Assembly: GCA_965226025.1 (NCBI GenBank)
Contig: CBDDCD010000002.1
Span: forward strand, 868,001 to 932,000
From: Moanibacter sp965226025
Lineage (GTDB): Bacteria; Verrucomicrobiota; Verrucomicrobiia; Opitutales; UBA2987
Reading direction: 5' to 3'
DNA: 64,000 nt
Positions 34,449 to 42,353 of the stretch are shown in pieces. Every line of letters starts with the position of its first letter. Position 1 is the stretch's first letter. The notes under the pieces are model-generated. The model was not told where the DNA came from, did no database searches, and worked only from the letters and a program-made list of their open reading frames with translations. A program made the position numbers and the translations under genes.

Positions 34449-34474
34449 GCTCCCGCGGTCTCGCGCCGGGGAGC
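34449..34474 (+). repeat. REP family 2, variant copy
   Basis: GCTCCCGCGGTCTCGCGCCG then GGGAGC, an imperfect hairpin between convergent genes (hypothetical 33626-34429 and gnd). Could act as a bidirectional terminator. Confidence 0.55.
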
Positions 34475-34516
34475 CTGAAACGCGGTGAGCGCAAACCGAG
34501 CGGAAGAACGGGGCTC

Positions 34517-36019
34517 CTACATCTCGTACTGCGGTCGCTCGGGATCGGGCCAATCGATGTGGTAGAATTTACCGCGTGGTTGATCGGTGCGCTCGTAGGT
34601 ATGGGCACCGAAATAGTCCCGCTGTCCCTGCAGTAGATTCTGGGGAAGACGTGGGGAGCGATAGCCGTCGTAGTAGGCCAGAGCGGAAGAGAAAGTTGGG
34701 ATGGCGACCCCATGTTGAACGGCCGTCGCCACAACTTTCCGCCAGTTTTCCTGGGAGCTCTCTACCGCGTCGAGAAAGTAAGGATCGAGGAGGAGGTTGG
34801 CCAATTCCGGATCGCGTCCGAAGGCCTCCGTGATCTTCTGCAGGAAGGCGGCGCGAATAATACATCCCCCTCTCCAGATCTGCGAAATTTCACCAAAGTT
34901 CAACTTCCAGTTATACTCACTCTGCGCCTCCCGCATCAGTTGAAAACCCTGTGCATAGGAGCAGATCTTTGAGCAATAGAGAGCATCATGGATAGAGGAT
35001 ATGAGGGCATCGGAATCTCCTGAAAAAGCGGGAGCCGGACCTTTCAGAATATCGCCGGCAGCGACTCGTTCGGGTTTGATGGCACTCATGCAGCGGGCAA
35101 ACACCGCTTCCGCAATGGTCGGTGCACAGATTCCCATATCGAGGGCGTTGACGCTGGTCCATTTACCGGTGCCTTTCTGGCCGGCTGTGTCGAGGACGAT
35201 ATCGACGAACGGAGCGCCCGTATCCGGATCCGTCTGTTTAAGGATATCCGCCGTAATCTGGATGAGGAAGGAATCGAGAACGCCTTCGTTCCATTTGGAA
35301 AAAATCTCGCCGATACCGCCGGGGGACTTACCGAGCAGATGTCGCATCAGGTCGTAGGCTTCGCAGATCATCTGCATGTCGCCGTACTCAATGCCGTTGT
35401 GTATCATTTTGACATAGTGGCCGGCGCCGTTCTCCCCAATGTAGGCCGTGCAGGGAAAGCCCCCTTCCACCGGCTTTCCCGGCTCAGCGCCTTCCAAAGG
35501 TTTACCCGAATCGGGATCCACTTTAGCGGCAATCGCTTTCCATACCGGTTCCAGCTCCTGCCAGGCCTCAAATTTGCCGCCGGGCATCAGAGAGGGTCCG
35601 TATCGCGCACCCTCTTCCCCTCCGGATACACCCGAGCCGATGTAGCGGAAGCCCTTCTCCGTCAATTCCTTTTCCCGCCGGATCGTATCGGTCCACTTCG
35701 AATTACCCCCATCGATGATAATGTCGTCCGGATCCAGGAGCGGAACCAACGCCTCGATGACGGCATCGGTCCCAGCGCCCGCCTGCACCAGGATAATCAT
35801 CTTCCGGGGTAGCGACAGCGAGCCCACGAAACCCTCCAAAGTTGATTCACCGACCAAACCGCCGGGTGTGTCGGGATGGGCCCCGAGAAACTCTTCCATC
35901 CTCGAAGTGGTCCGATTGTAGACGGAGATCTGGAACCCGTGATCAGCTATGTTGAGGGCAAGATTCTGCCCCATAACCGCCAATCCAATGAGGCCGATGT
36001 CTGATTTGTCCTTAGCCAT
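34517..36019 (-). CDS. gnd: 6-phosphogluconate dehydrogenase, decarboxylating
   Basis: Oxidises 6-phosphogluconate to ribulose 5-phosphate, CO2 and NAD(P)H in the pentose phosphate pathway. 500 residues, long (E. coli-like) form. N-terminal Rossmann motif GLIGLAVMGQNLALNIADHG, substrate-binding GSGVSGGEEGARYGPSLMPG, and the signature DTAGQKGTGKWTSVNALDMG near residue 255. C-terminal YFGAHTYERTDQPRGKFYHI matches the family. No other pentose-phosphate gene is adjacent. Confidence 0.97.
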   Translation of the reverse strand: MAKDKSDIGLIGLAVMGQNLALNIADHGFQISVYNRTTSRMEEFLGAHPDTPGGLVGESTLEGFVGSLSLPRKMIILVQAGAGTDAVIEALVPLLDPDDIIIDGGNSKWTDTIRREKELTEKGFRYIGSGVSGGEEGARYGPSLMPGGKFEAWQELEPVWKAIAAKVDPDSGKPLEGAEPGKPVEGGFPCTAYIGENGAGHYVKMIHNGIEYGDMQMICEAYDLMRHLLGKSPGGIGEIFSKWNEGVLDSFLIQITADILKQTDPDTGAPFVDIVLDTAGQKGTGKWTSVNALDMGICAPTIAEAVFARCMSAIKPERVAAGDILKGPAPAFSGDSDALISSIHDALYCSKICSYAQGFQLMREAQSEYNWKLNFGEISQIWRGGCIIRAAFLQKITEAFGRDPELANLLLDPYFLDAVESSQENWRKVVATAVQHGVAIPTFSSALAYYDGYRSPRLPQNLLQGQRDYFGAHTYERTDQPRGKFYHIDWPDPERPQYEM

Positions 36020-36071
36020 TTCTCCCTTTCTCTTCGTTTCCTTCTTCTAGCCAACGCCACTCCGAGGCGGG

Positions 36072-36172
36072 CTAGGAATCTGTCGGGCTTTGCACTTCGC
36101 TAATGACCTGAACTTCGGTTCGGAGTTTGACGGTCCTAAATTGCGACTAACTTCATTCCGACAGACTCCTAG
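36072..36172. repeat. CTAG-ended inverted-repeat element, copy 4
   Basis: Begins CTAGGAATCTGTCGG and ends CCGACAGACTCCTAG, 101 bp. The interior is close to copy 5 read in the reverse direction (GGCTTTGCAC, GACCTGAACTTCGG, TTGACGGT, ATTGCGAC). Lies 52 bp upstream of gnd. Confidence 0.9.
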
Positions 36173-36291
36173 GAAGGGATGAAAGGACCGCGACGATCGA
36201 TTGGCAAGAGAGAACAATCTAGGGACCGTTCCCGAGTTGTTATTCTCAGTTCACCGACAGATTCGCCCTCTATCTCGGTGCTTTCGCGGAC

Positions 36292-36345
36292 GGTCGGTTG
36301 TGACAAATAAATCGACGGCCGTCGATTTATTTGTCACAACCGACC
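36292..36345. repeat. 54-bp perfect palindrome at the moaE 3' end
   Basis: Arm 36292-36318 is the exact reverse complement of 36319-36345, with no loop. Centre GACGGCCGTC. The right arm contains the last codons of moaE (Val-Gly-Cys-Asp-Lys-stop, TAA at 36329-36327) so the left arm is an inverted duplication of the gene end. Would act as a strong stem in the moaE transcript. Confidence 0.9.
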
Positions 36346-36749
36346 CAGCCGCTGTCGCCACCTTGGTAGTGTTCCTTTTTCCAGATCGGAACTCTTTTTT
36401 TCACTTCATCGATGATGTAGCGGCAGGCAAGGAAGGCATCATTTCGGTGGACCGCGGTAACACCGACCCAGACGGCCATTTCGCCGAGGCGGAGATGTCC
36501 CACGCGGTGAAAACACCTTGCCTGGAGGATGGTGAATTTCTGGCGGACTTCCGACAGAATACGACTCCCTTCCTTTTCCGCGAGCTCCGCATAAGCCTCG
36601 TACTCCAGGGAGGTCACTTTATGCCCCTCATTGCAGTCCCGAACCCAACCCTCGAACGAAACATACCCACCCGCCTCCTCATCTTCGAGCGGTCCCCGCA
36701 AGTCAGCCTCTACCAGTGGTGTGGCTGAGATTCTGAATAGAGGTTCCAT
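36327..36749 (-). CDS. moaE: Molybdopterin synthase large subunit
   Basis: With MoaD converts cyclic pyranopterin monophosphate to molybdopterin. 140 residues. GGYVSFEGWVRDCNEGHKVT, LEYEAYAELAEKEG and RVGHLRLGEMAVWVGVTAVH are MoaE motifs, and the C-terminal KKRVPIWKKEHYQGGDSGWV carries the conserved Lys pair of the active site. It follows moaD by 28 nt. Its 3' end forms one arm of a 54-bp palindrome. Confidence 0.95.
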   Translation of the reverse strand: MEPLFRISATPLVEADLRGPLEDEEAGGYVSFEGWVRDCNEGHKVTSLEYEAYAELAEKEGSRILSEVRQKFTILQARCFHRVGHLRLGEMAVWVGVTAVHRNDAFLACRYIIDEVKKRVPIWKKEHYQGGDSGWVGCDK

Positions 36750-36778
36750 TCTTCAGTACGAAATCGGTATTTTTTTCG

Positions 36779-37039
36779 TCAAGCTGCTCCCCCGGCCACA
36801 GGCGGAATGAATACTATGTCATCTCCATTTCTCAAAGGGTCGCCGAGCTCTGCGAAATCCCCGTTCACCGCGACTTTCAGTTCGTTGGCGTGAAGGTCAA
36901 ATCCGAACTCCTTTCTCAGTTCATCAAAGAGCTCCCGGAGGGTGGCGGCATGGGTCACCCTCGATTCGCTGCTCACCCCTCTCTGCTCCCTCATTGCAGC
37001 GAAGTATTGCAAACTCACTCTCTTTTCCTGGTCAGCCAT
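36779..37039 (-). CDS. moaD: Molybdopterin synthase small subunit, C-terminus GGAA
   Basis: Sulfur carrier with ubiquitin-like fold. 86 residues; FDLHANELKVAVNGDFAELG and LRNGDDIVFIPPVAGG are typical. MoaD must end in Gly-Gly for adenylation and thiocarboxylation, but here two alanines follow the pair before the TGA. The other nearby Moco genes appear intact, so the protein may need trimming or may be inactive. Lies 15 nt after mobA. Confidence 0.85.
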   Translation of the reverse strand: MADQEKRVSLQYFAAMREQRGVSSESRVTHAATLRELFDELRKEFGFDLHANELKVAVNGDFAELGDPLRNGDDIVFIPPVAGGAA

Positions 37040-37054
37040 GAGTCCGATCCAAGG

Positions 37055-37708
37055 TTAACGCGAAGACCCTTCGACCAGTCTCCGGGTCTCGCAATAAGCC
37101 TTGGGCGTATTTACACTCTCGAGGGCTCGAGAATCAGGAAGATCAACGAGGTGGGTTTCCGATTGGATGAGGATCTGGCGAGGGCTCAAGATCCCTCGTT
37201 CTTTCCAAGAATTCAGAAGGACCGAACCGCAATAGTCTTCGTAAATGGCGCAGAGCGGTTCGGGAAGTCCGTCCTTTGGGTTTCGGTAAGCGGTAAAGGG
37301 CTTACTGGGATCACGATTGGCGATCAGGAATTCCAGCGTCGAGGCCTCGAGGAAGGGTAGGTCCACAGCGACCACAAGCCAACTCTCACCTCGCACCGAC
37401 TCGATCGCGGAAAGAATACCACCAATAGGGCCGATATCTCCAAACTGATCACGAACCACTCGGGCGCCCTGTCTTTCCGCATCCTCAGGAACAGCTTGAT
37501 CTTCCCGAAGAGAAACAAAGACACTCGCACATTGGCGCCCCAGCAAAGGGATTGTTCTCTCCAATTGGGTTTGGCCGGCATAGACGAGCCCCGCCTTGTC
37601 CCTGCCCATCCTTCGGCTGCGTCCCCCCGCCAGGACGAGCGCGGCCAGGCCTCCGTCGGAGTCTGAGCTTTTGTTCGTAATTTCGATAATCCCGCTCGCT
37701 GTAAGCAT
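37055..37708 (-). CDS. mobA: Molybdenum cofactor guanylyltransferase
   Basis: Adds GMP to molybdopterin. About 217 residues from ATG 37708; an in-frame ATG at 37732 adds only repeat-derived residues. The nucleotide-binding signature LAALVLAGGRSRRMGRDKAG is near residue 23, with FGDIGPIGGILSAIE and VVAVDLPFLE following. The chosen ATG lies in the terminus of an inverted-repeat element (37702-37801). Part of the moaEDmobAmoaCmoeA block. Confidence 0.9.
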   Translation of the reverse strand: MLTASGIIEITNKSSDSDGGLAALVLAGGRSRRMGRDKAGLVYAGQTQLERTIPLLGRQCASVFVSLREDQAVPEDAERQGARVVRDQFGDIGPIGGILSAIESVRGESWLVVAVDLPFLEASTLEFLIANRDPSKPFTAYRNPKDGLPEPLCAIYEDYCGSVLLNSWKERGILSPRQILIQSETHLVDLPDSRALESVNTPKAYCETRRLVEGSSR

Positions 37709-37801
37709 CTGTCGGTATGAAGTTGGTCGCAATTTACAACCGTCAACCTACGATCCGAAGTTCAGGTCTGTTACAATGTGCAAAGCCCGACAGATTCCTA
37801 G
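37702..37801. repeat. CTAG-ended inverted-repeat element, copy 5, between moaC and mobA
   Basis: On the minus strand it begins CTAGGAATCTGTCGG at 37801 and ends CCGACAGATGCTTA near 37702. It spans the whole moaC-mobA gap: the moaC stop TAG (37800-37798) is its first terminus and the mobA ATG (37708-37706) its second. Confidence 0.85.
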
Positions 37802-38280
37802 GCAGTTTCGGTCTTGAAGTCGCTCTTTCCGCCGGTCTTTTCCACAAGGCGGACTGACTCGATGATAATCTCTTTAGAGAGGGATTTACACATATCGTAA
37901 ATCGTGAGAGCGGCGACCGAGGCACCGGTAAGCGCTTCCATTTCCACACCCGTCTTATGTGTTGCCTGTGCCTCGCATTGGATTGTCACTCGGTTTTCCT
38001 CGCCGGTGACGATCTCAATATTGCAGTCTTCGAGAAGAATGGGATGGCAGAGGGGGATGAGCTCATGGGTCTTCTTTGCCGCCATGATACCTGCGAGGAC
38101 GGCGGTTTGAAAAACCGGACCCTTCTTGCTCTGCAGCTCGCTCCCTTTCAACTGAGCCATGATCTCGTCGGTCAGCTTGACCTGGGCGCGGGCCCTGGCC
38201 CGTCTCAAAGTAACGCCCTTCTGACTCACCCCAACCATTTCGGGTTGGTTCTTAGGATTGATATGGGAGAGCTCGCTCAT
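37798..38280 (-). CDS. moaC: Cyclic pyranopterin monophosphate synthase
   Basis: Converts the MoaA product to cPMP. 160 residues. AAKKTHELIPLCHPILLEDC, EAQATHKTGVEMEALTGASV and ALTIYDMCKSLSKEIIIESV are the family motifs. The protein ends GGKSDFKTETA and its TAG stop is provided by the repeat element terminus. Follows moeA by 15 nt. Confidence 0.96.
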   Translation of the reverse strand: MSELSHINPKNQPEMVGVSQKGVTLRRARARAQVKLTDEIMAQLKGSELQSKKGPVFQTAVLAGIMAAKKTHELIPLCHPILLEDCNIEIVTGEENRVTIQCEAQATHKTGVEMEALTGASVAALTIYDMCKSLSKEIIIESVRLVEKTGGKSDFKTETA

Positions 38281-38295
38281 GGTCGTTCAAGTGCC

Positions 38296-39501
38296 TTAGA
38301 TCCACGCGAAAAACCGAGCGCTGAACCCCTCGAGGAATTCGTCTCCTCCATTTTCGGGTAGCTCGACAAACCCATCGGTGGGCACGATGGAGGCAAAGTC
38401 GCCTGAGTTTTTCGCAGGACAGGGTTGGGCCCTCAACATACCACTTTTTTCCGATTCAAGCGACACGGGCAGGAAAAAAGTAAGGGGCGCCCGAAACGGA
38501 AAATTCTCGGATAAGACCGCCCACTGTTCTTTGCAAAGAACGATACCAAGCATTCTCTGCAACGCGGGCACTACGTACCGATGAAAGCAGATCAGAGTCG
38601 AGAGAGGGTTTCCAGGAAGGGCAAAGACTCTTTGCCCCTCCTCCCTCCGGCCGTACCAGAAAGGCTTCCCTGGACGCTGGCGCACACCGTGGAAGGACTT
38701 TTGCACACCAAGTTTTTCAAGGGCGGCGGGAACGTGATCGAACTTCCCTTTCGATACACCCCCGCTCAGCATTACCACATCCGACCGGTCCAGAATGGCT
38801 CTTAACGTTTCTTCGATCAGAGTGGGATCGTCGCCCAGGTGACGATTCTCAATCTGACTGAATCCCATTCCCTGCAGCGCCGCCTCTAAGGCGTAGTTGT
38901 TGGAACGACGAATCTGAAAGGGCTGAACCGTTTCGTCCACCTCCACCAATTCATCGCCCGTAGAGATGATGGCCAAGCGCGGCTCGCGAGTAACGGCAAG
39001 CGTCAACATTCCGCAGGAGGTTGACACTGCGATCTCTCGGGACGTCAACCGCACGCCTGAATCTATCAGGGTCTCACCCTTCCGATAGTCCGATCCTCGT
39101 CGGTGGACATTGAGGTTGGGCCGCGGAGCGAAGTTCCCGTTTACGGATGCCTTCCCATCCTCAATCTCGACTTCCTCATAGGGGACAACACAGTCGCACC
39201 CCTCCGCCATCACCGCCCCGGTCATAATCTCAATGCAGTCACCTTTGTCCTTGAGCGCCAAAGGAGCCGTCCCTGCTCCCTGCACCCCGGCAACGGTGAA
39301 CTTCCTAGTCCCCTCCTCCCATGCCTGGCAGGAAAAAGCTATCCCGTCCATCATGACACGATCGAAAGGGGGAAGGTCCCTGTCCGCCGTCACAGGCCGC
39401 CTTAGAACTCGACCGACCGCATCCTGAAAAGGGACTTCCTCGACGAGGAGAAGATCCGAATCCTCCTCGATAATATGAACTGCCTCCTGAGTCGATAACA
39501 T
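38296..39501 (-). CDS. moeA: Molybdopterin molybdenumtransferase
   Basis: Inserts molybdate into adenylated molybdopterin. 401 residues. DRDLPPFDRVMMDGIAFSCQ at residue 38, TGAVMAEGCDCVVPYEEVEI near 92, ISTGDELVEVD near 177, and DVVMLSGGVSKGKFDHVPAA near 243 are domain signatures. VFALPGNPLSTLICFHRYV is the Pro-Gly-Asn loop. First gene of the minus-strand Moco block; the IS256-type element separates it from the divergent moaA. Confidence 0.95.
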   Translation of the reverse strand: MLSTQEAVHIIEEDSDLLLVEEVPFQDAVGRVLRRPVTADRDLPPFDRVMMDGIAFSCQAWEEGTRKFTVAGVQGAGTAPLALKDKGDCIEIMTGAVMAEGCDCVVPYEEVEIEDGKASVNGNFAPRPNLNVHRRGSDYRKGETLIDSGVRLTSREIAVSTSCGMLTLAVTREPRLAIISTGDELVEVDETVQPFQIRRSNNYALEAALQGMGFSQIENRHLGDDPTLIEETLRAILDRSDVVMLSGGVSKGKFDHVPAALEKLGVQKSFHGVRQRPGKPFWYGRREEGQRVFALPGNPLSTLICFHRYVVPALQRMLGIVLCKEQWAVLSENFPFRAPLTFFLPVSLESEKSGMLRAQPCPAKNSGDFASIVPTDGFVELPENGGDEFLEGFSARFFAWI

Positions 39502-39581
39502 GGGAAAATACAGACCAGAGAATCGGCCAAAGGAGTGGCTGAGGCAACTCCAAAGGGGAGGGAGGGGAGAGGACCTTTCCC

Positions 39582-39617
39582 AACTTGGTCGCGAACTTTG
39601 TCGTGAGCTTTGTCGGC
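39582..39617 (+). repeat. 12-bp tandem repeat, three units
   Basis: AACTTGGTCGCG, AACTTTGTCGTG, AGCTTTGTCGGC. Same theme as 26420-26452. A reversed, more diverged pair (TACGGCAAGGCT, TACGACAAAGAC) lies at 41239-41262 beyond the IS256-type element. Confidence 0.5.
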
Positions 39618-39713
39618 TCTTTCCAAACTCTCCTGAAACTCCTTCGCCCCTCAGGTTGCGGAGGTCGAATCCTCTTGTCGTGGTTCATAATCGCGATCGG
39701 TGACGTCCTATCC

Positions 39714-41120
39714 TTCCTGTAAAAAGAAAAATGGTGTAACCTCCTGAAAACAAAAATGTAACCAAACCGGGGCCGAAAGGCGGCCCCGAAAAACAGGAGA
39801 CTACACCATGAAGAAGATAGCACCGAGTGAGAAGATAGAGCAAGAGCTAATGGAAGGAATCGCGAGCAGCACAGAACCACTGGGGGAGGCGGCCCGACGG
39901 GGAGCCCAGCTGATGCTGCAAAGAGCCTTGGAGATCGAAGTGAGCGATTTTCTGGGGCGAGAGCGCTATGAGCGCTCGAGTGATGGAGCACTGCGGGGCT
40001 ACCGCAATGGCTATGAGCCGAAGAAAGTGCATCTTTGCGAAGGGACGATTGAGCTGCAGGTACCGCAGATTCGCGACGGGCTGGAGCCGTTCGAGTCGGC
40101 CTGGCTGGAAGCGATCGGACGACGCTCGAAGCGGCTTTTGGAGCTGGTGCCGATGCTCTATGTGAAAGGGATGAGTCAGCGCGATATCGAGACGGCGCTG
40201 ATCGAGTCTTTGGGGGTAGAGCAGACCGGGCGCAGCGTGGTCAATGAGGTGTGCCAAAGTCTGAGGATGGACTTTGCAAAGTGGCAGGAAAGAGATCTGA
40301 GTGGTGAGCGCGTGCTCTATCTGTTTCTGGACGGGATCTATATGAGGCTGCGGCCCGAAGACAAGAGGGCAGTGGCGGTCCTATGCGCCTACGGGATGCT
40401 CTGGGACGGACGTAAGGTATTGCTTCATATGGCCGTAGGGGACAAGGAGAGCAGCGCCTGTTGGGAGGCCTTCCTGGAGGACATGAAGAGCCGGGGATTG
40501 GCCGATCCAGTACTCAGTGTGATGGACGGTAATTCGGGTCTACGCAAGGCGGTGGGAAGGAAGTTTCCGAACAGCCTGGTGCAGCGCTGCCAGGTGCACA
40601 AGATGCGCAACATCGTCAACAAGCTTCCAGAGGTAGCCCGTCCCACCCTCAAAAAGCTCATTTACAAAGCCTTTACGGCGAAGGGATACCGCGAGGCTGT
40701 AGAACAGGCTCGCGCCATCATCGAGGAATACAAGGGGAGCTTTCCAGCCGCCATGAAGTGCCTGGAGCGTGACCTGGAGGAATCGCTCACAGCGCTGAAA
40801 TTTCCCTTCCTGCACCGAAAACAGATCCGCACCACCAATCTGCTGGAGCGACTCTTCGGGGAAGGGCGCCGTCGCACCAAAGTGATTCCCCGATTCCGCT
40901 CCGAAACGAGCGGACTGTGCCTGATCTTCGCGGTCCTGGTGGATGCCTCAGAAGGCTGGCGAGGAGTCCGCATGGAACCCTACCTGGTGGAACGACTCAA
41001 ACAGATCTGGAGCGATCCGGAGAGCACCTGGAAGGATCCGGACCTGATGAAATTCGCTGCCTGAAGGGAAGAAAGTAAAGATAATCTAATAGAGGTTATG
41101 CCATTTCGATTTTACAGGAA
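39714..41120 (+). mobile_element. IS256-family insertion sequence between moeA and moaA
   Basis: About 1.4 kb. Imperfect terminal inverted repeats of about 30 bp: left TTCCTGTAAAAAGAAAAATG then GTGTAACCTC (39714-39743); right, read inward, TTCCTGTAAAATCGAAATGG then CATAACCTC (41120-41092). The flanking 8-9 bp do not match, so no target duplication is visible. The transposase is intact. A GC-rich hairpin (CGGGGCCG, AAAGG, CGGCCCCG) at 39768-39788 lies just before the gene and may block incoming transcription. Confidence 0.85.
39808..41064 (+). CDS. IS256-family transposase
   Basis: 418 residues, full length. DDE transposase: YLFLDGIYMRLRPEDKRAVA (first Asp), VLSVMDGNSGLRKAVGRKFP (second Asp), and the family motif LLERLFGEGRRRTKVIPRFR near the C-terminus. 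GRERYERSSDGALRGYRNGY and LYVKGMSQRDIE are N-terminal mutator-type motifs. AGGAG precedes ATG 39808 at good spacing. No frameshift, so the element may be active. Confidence 0.95.
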   Translation: MKKIAPSEKIEQELMEGIASSTEPLGEAARRGAQLMLQRALEIEVSDFLGRERYERSSDGALRGYRNGYEPKKVHLCEGTIELQVPQIRDGLEPFESAWLEAIGRRSKRLLELVPMLYVKGMSQRDIETALIESLGVEQTGRSVVNEVCQSLRMDFAKWQERDLSGERVLYLFLDGIYMRLRPEDKRAVAVLCAYGMLWDGRKVLLHMAVGDKESSACWEAFLEDMKSRGLADPVLSVMDGNSGLRKAVGRKFPNSLVQRCQVHKMRNIVNKLPEVARPTLKKLIYKAFTAKGYREAVEQARAIIEEYKGSFPAAMKCLERDLEESLTALKFPFLHRKQIRTTNLLERLFGEGRRRTKVIPRFRSETSGLCLIFAVLVDASEGWRGVRMEPYLVERLKQIWSDPESTWKDPDLMKFAA

Positions 41121-41309
41121 AAGGCGGACTTGACCTCGTGATCTGTTATCGAAAACATCGAATCGACAAAGCTTACGACGAAGATTCCCTCACGGGGAGG
41201 CAGGGTCTTCCCAATCGAGATCTTGACGCGACGCTGCTTACGGCAAGGCTTACGACAAAGACCAACATGCCCCGACACCTGACGCCAAACACCTAAGGTA
41301 CATGAAACA

Positions 41310-42353
41310 TTGGAAATCCAGCTGAACCAAGAAGACATGAAAGGCCGAAAAGACACGATGGGGAGATCCTTGAGAGATCTCCGCATATCCGTGATTGACC
41401 AATGCAACTTCAGATGCGGATACTGCATGCCGGCCGAAGTTTTCGGGCCCAACTATGCGTTTCTCAAGGGGGAACAACTGCTCAGTTTTGAGGAGATCGC
41501 CCGCCTTGCCCGCCTCTTTTCAACTGCCGGAGTCCACAAACTCAGACTGACCGGCGGCGAACCTCTTCTACGCCGGGACCTCGCCTCGCTTGTCGGAATG
41601 CTCTCCAGTATCGAGGAAATCGACGACATCGCGCTGACCACCAACGGCATTCTTCTTCCCCGCCTCGCGGGAGCCCTCAAGAGTGCCGAGCTCAATCGGG
41701 TCACAGTCAGTCTTGACGCGTTGGATGATGCGATTTTCCGGAGAATGAATGGCCGAGACGTCCCGGTCCGCGGGGTCCTGGAGGGGATTGAAGCGGCCGC
41801 GGCAGCCGGACTTCCTGTAAAGATTAACATGGTCGTTCAGAAAGGTGTGAATGACGGTGAGATTCTGCCCATGGCTCGCTTATTCAGAGAGAAAGGCCAC
41901 ATCCTGCGGTTCATCGAGTACATGGATGTCGGTAATCACATTGGCTGGAGCATGGATCAGGTCTATCCATCGAAAAGGATCGTGGACGACATCAACGCCG
42001 AGAGTCCTATCGAACCACTCGACGCGAACTATCCGGGGGAGGTCGCCAAGCGATACCGCTACATCGAGGGCGATGTCGAGATCGGCCTCATCTCCTCAGT
42101 CACCCAGCCGTTTTGCGGAGCCTGCTCCCGTTCTCGTCTTTCGGCCGACGGGAGGCTCTACACTTGCCTCTTTGCCAACTCAGGCTGGGACCTCAAAGAG
42201 ATGCTTCGAGAGGGCGAAACCGACGAGGCCATCCTGGAGACTCTGGATCGAATCTGGTCAAAGCGAAACGACCGATACTCGGATCAGCGCAACCAGATTC
42301 TCAAGCAGCATCTGCATCGTCTCAAAGTCGAGATGTCCTACATCGGAGGCTAG
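41310..42353 (+). CDS. moaA: GTP 3',8-cyclase
   Basis: First step of Moco synthesis, radical SAM conversion of GTP. 347 residues. The SAM cluster motif is IDQCNFRCGYCMPAEVFG near residue 30, KLRLTGGEPLLRRDL follows, and the C-terminal second cluster is QPFCGACSRSRLSADGRLYT then CLFA. It ends SYIGG; the Gly-Gly tail is required in MoaA. Start MEIQLNQEDMKGRKDTMG is not certain; an inner ATG at residue 17 is a good alternative. Divergent from moeA, separated by the IS256-type element, and overlaps the next gene tail to tail by 4 bp. Confidence 0.96.
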   Translation: MEIQLNQEDMKGRKDTMGRSLRDLRISVIDQCNFRCGYCMPAEVFGPNYAFLKGEQLLSFEEIARLARLFSTAGVHKLRLTGGEPLLRRDLASLVGMLSSIEEIDDIALTTNGILLPRLAGALKSAELNRVTVSLDALDDAIFRRMNGRDVPVRGVLEGIEAAAAAGLPVKINMVVQKGVNDGEILPMARLFREKGHILRFIEYMDVGNHIGWSMDQVYPSKRIVDDINAESPIEPLDANYPGEVAKRYRYIEGDVEIGLISSVTQPFCGACSRSRLSADGRLYTCLFANSGWDLKEMLREGETDEAILETLDRIWSKRNDRYSDQRNQILKQHLHRLKVEMSYIGG

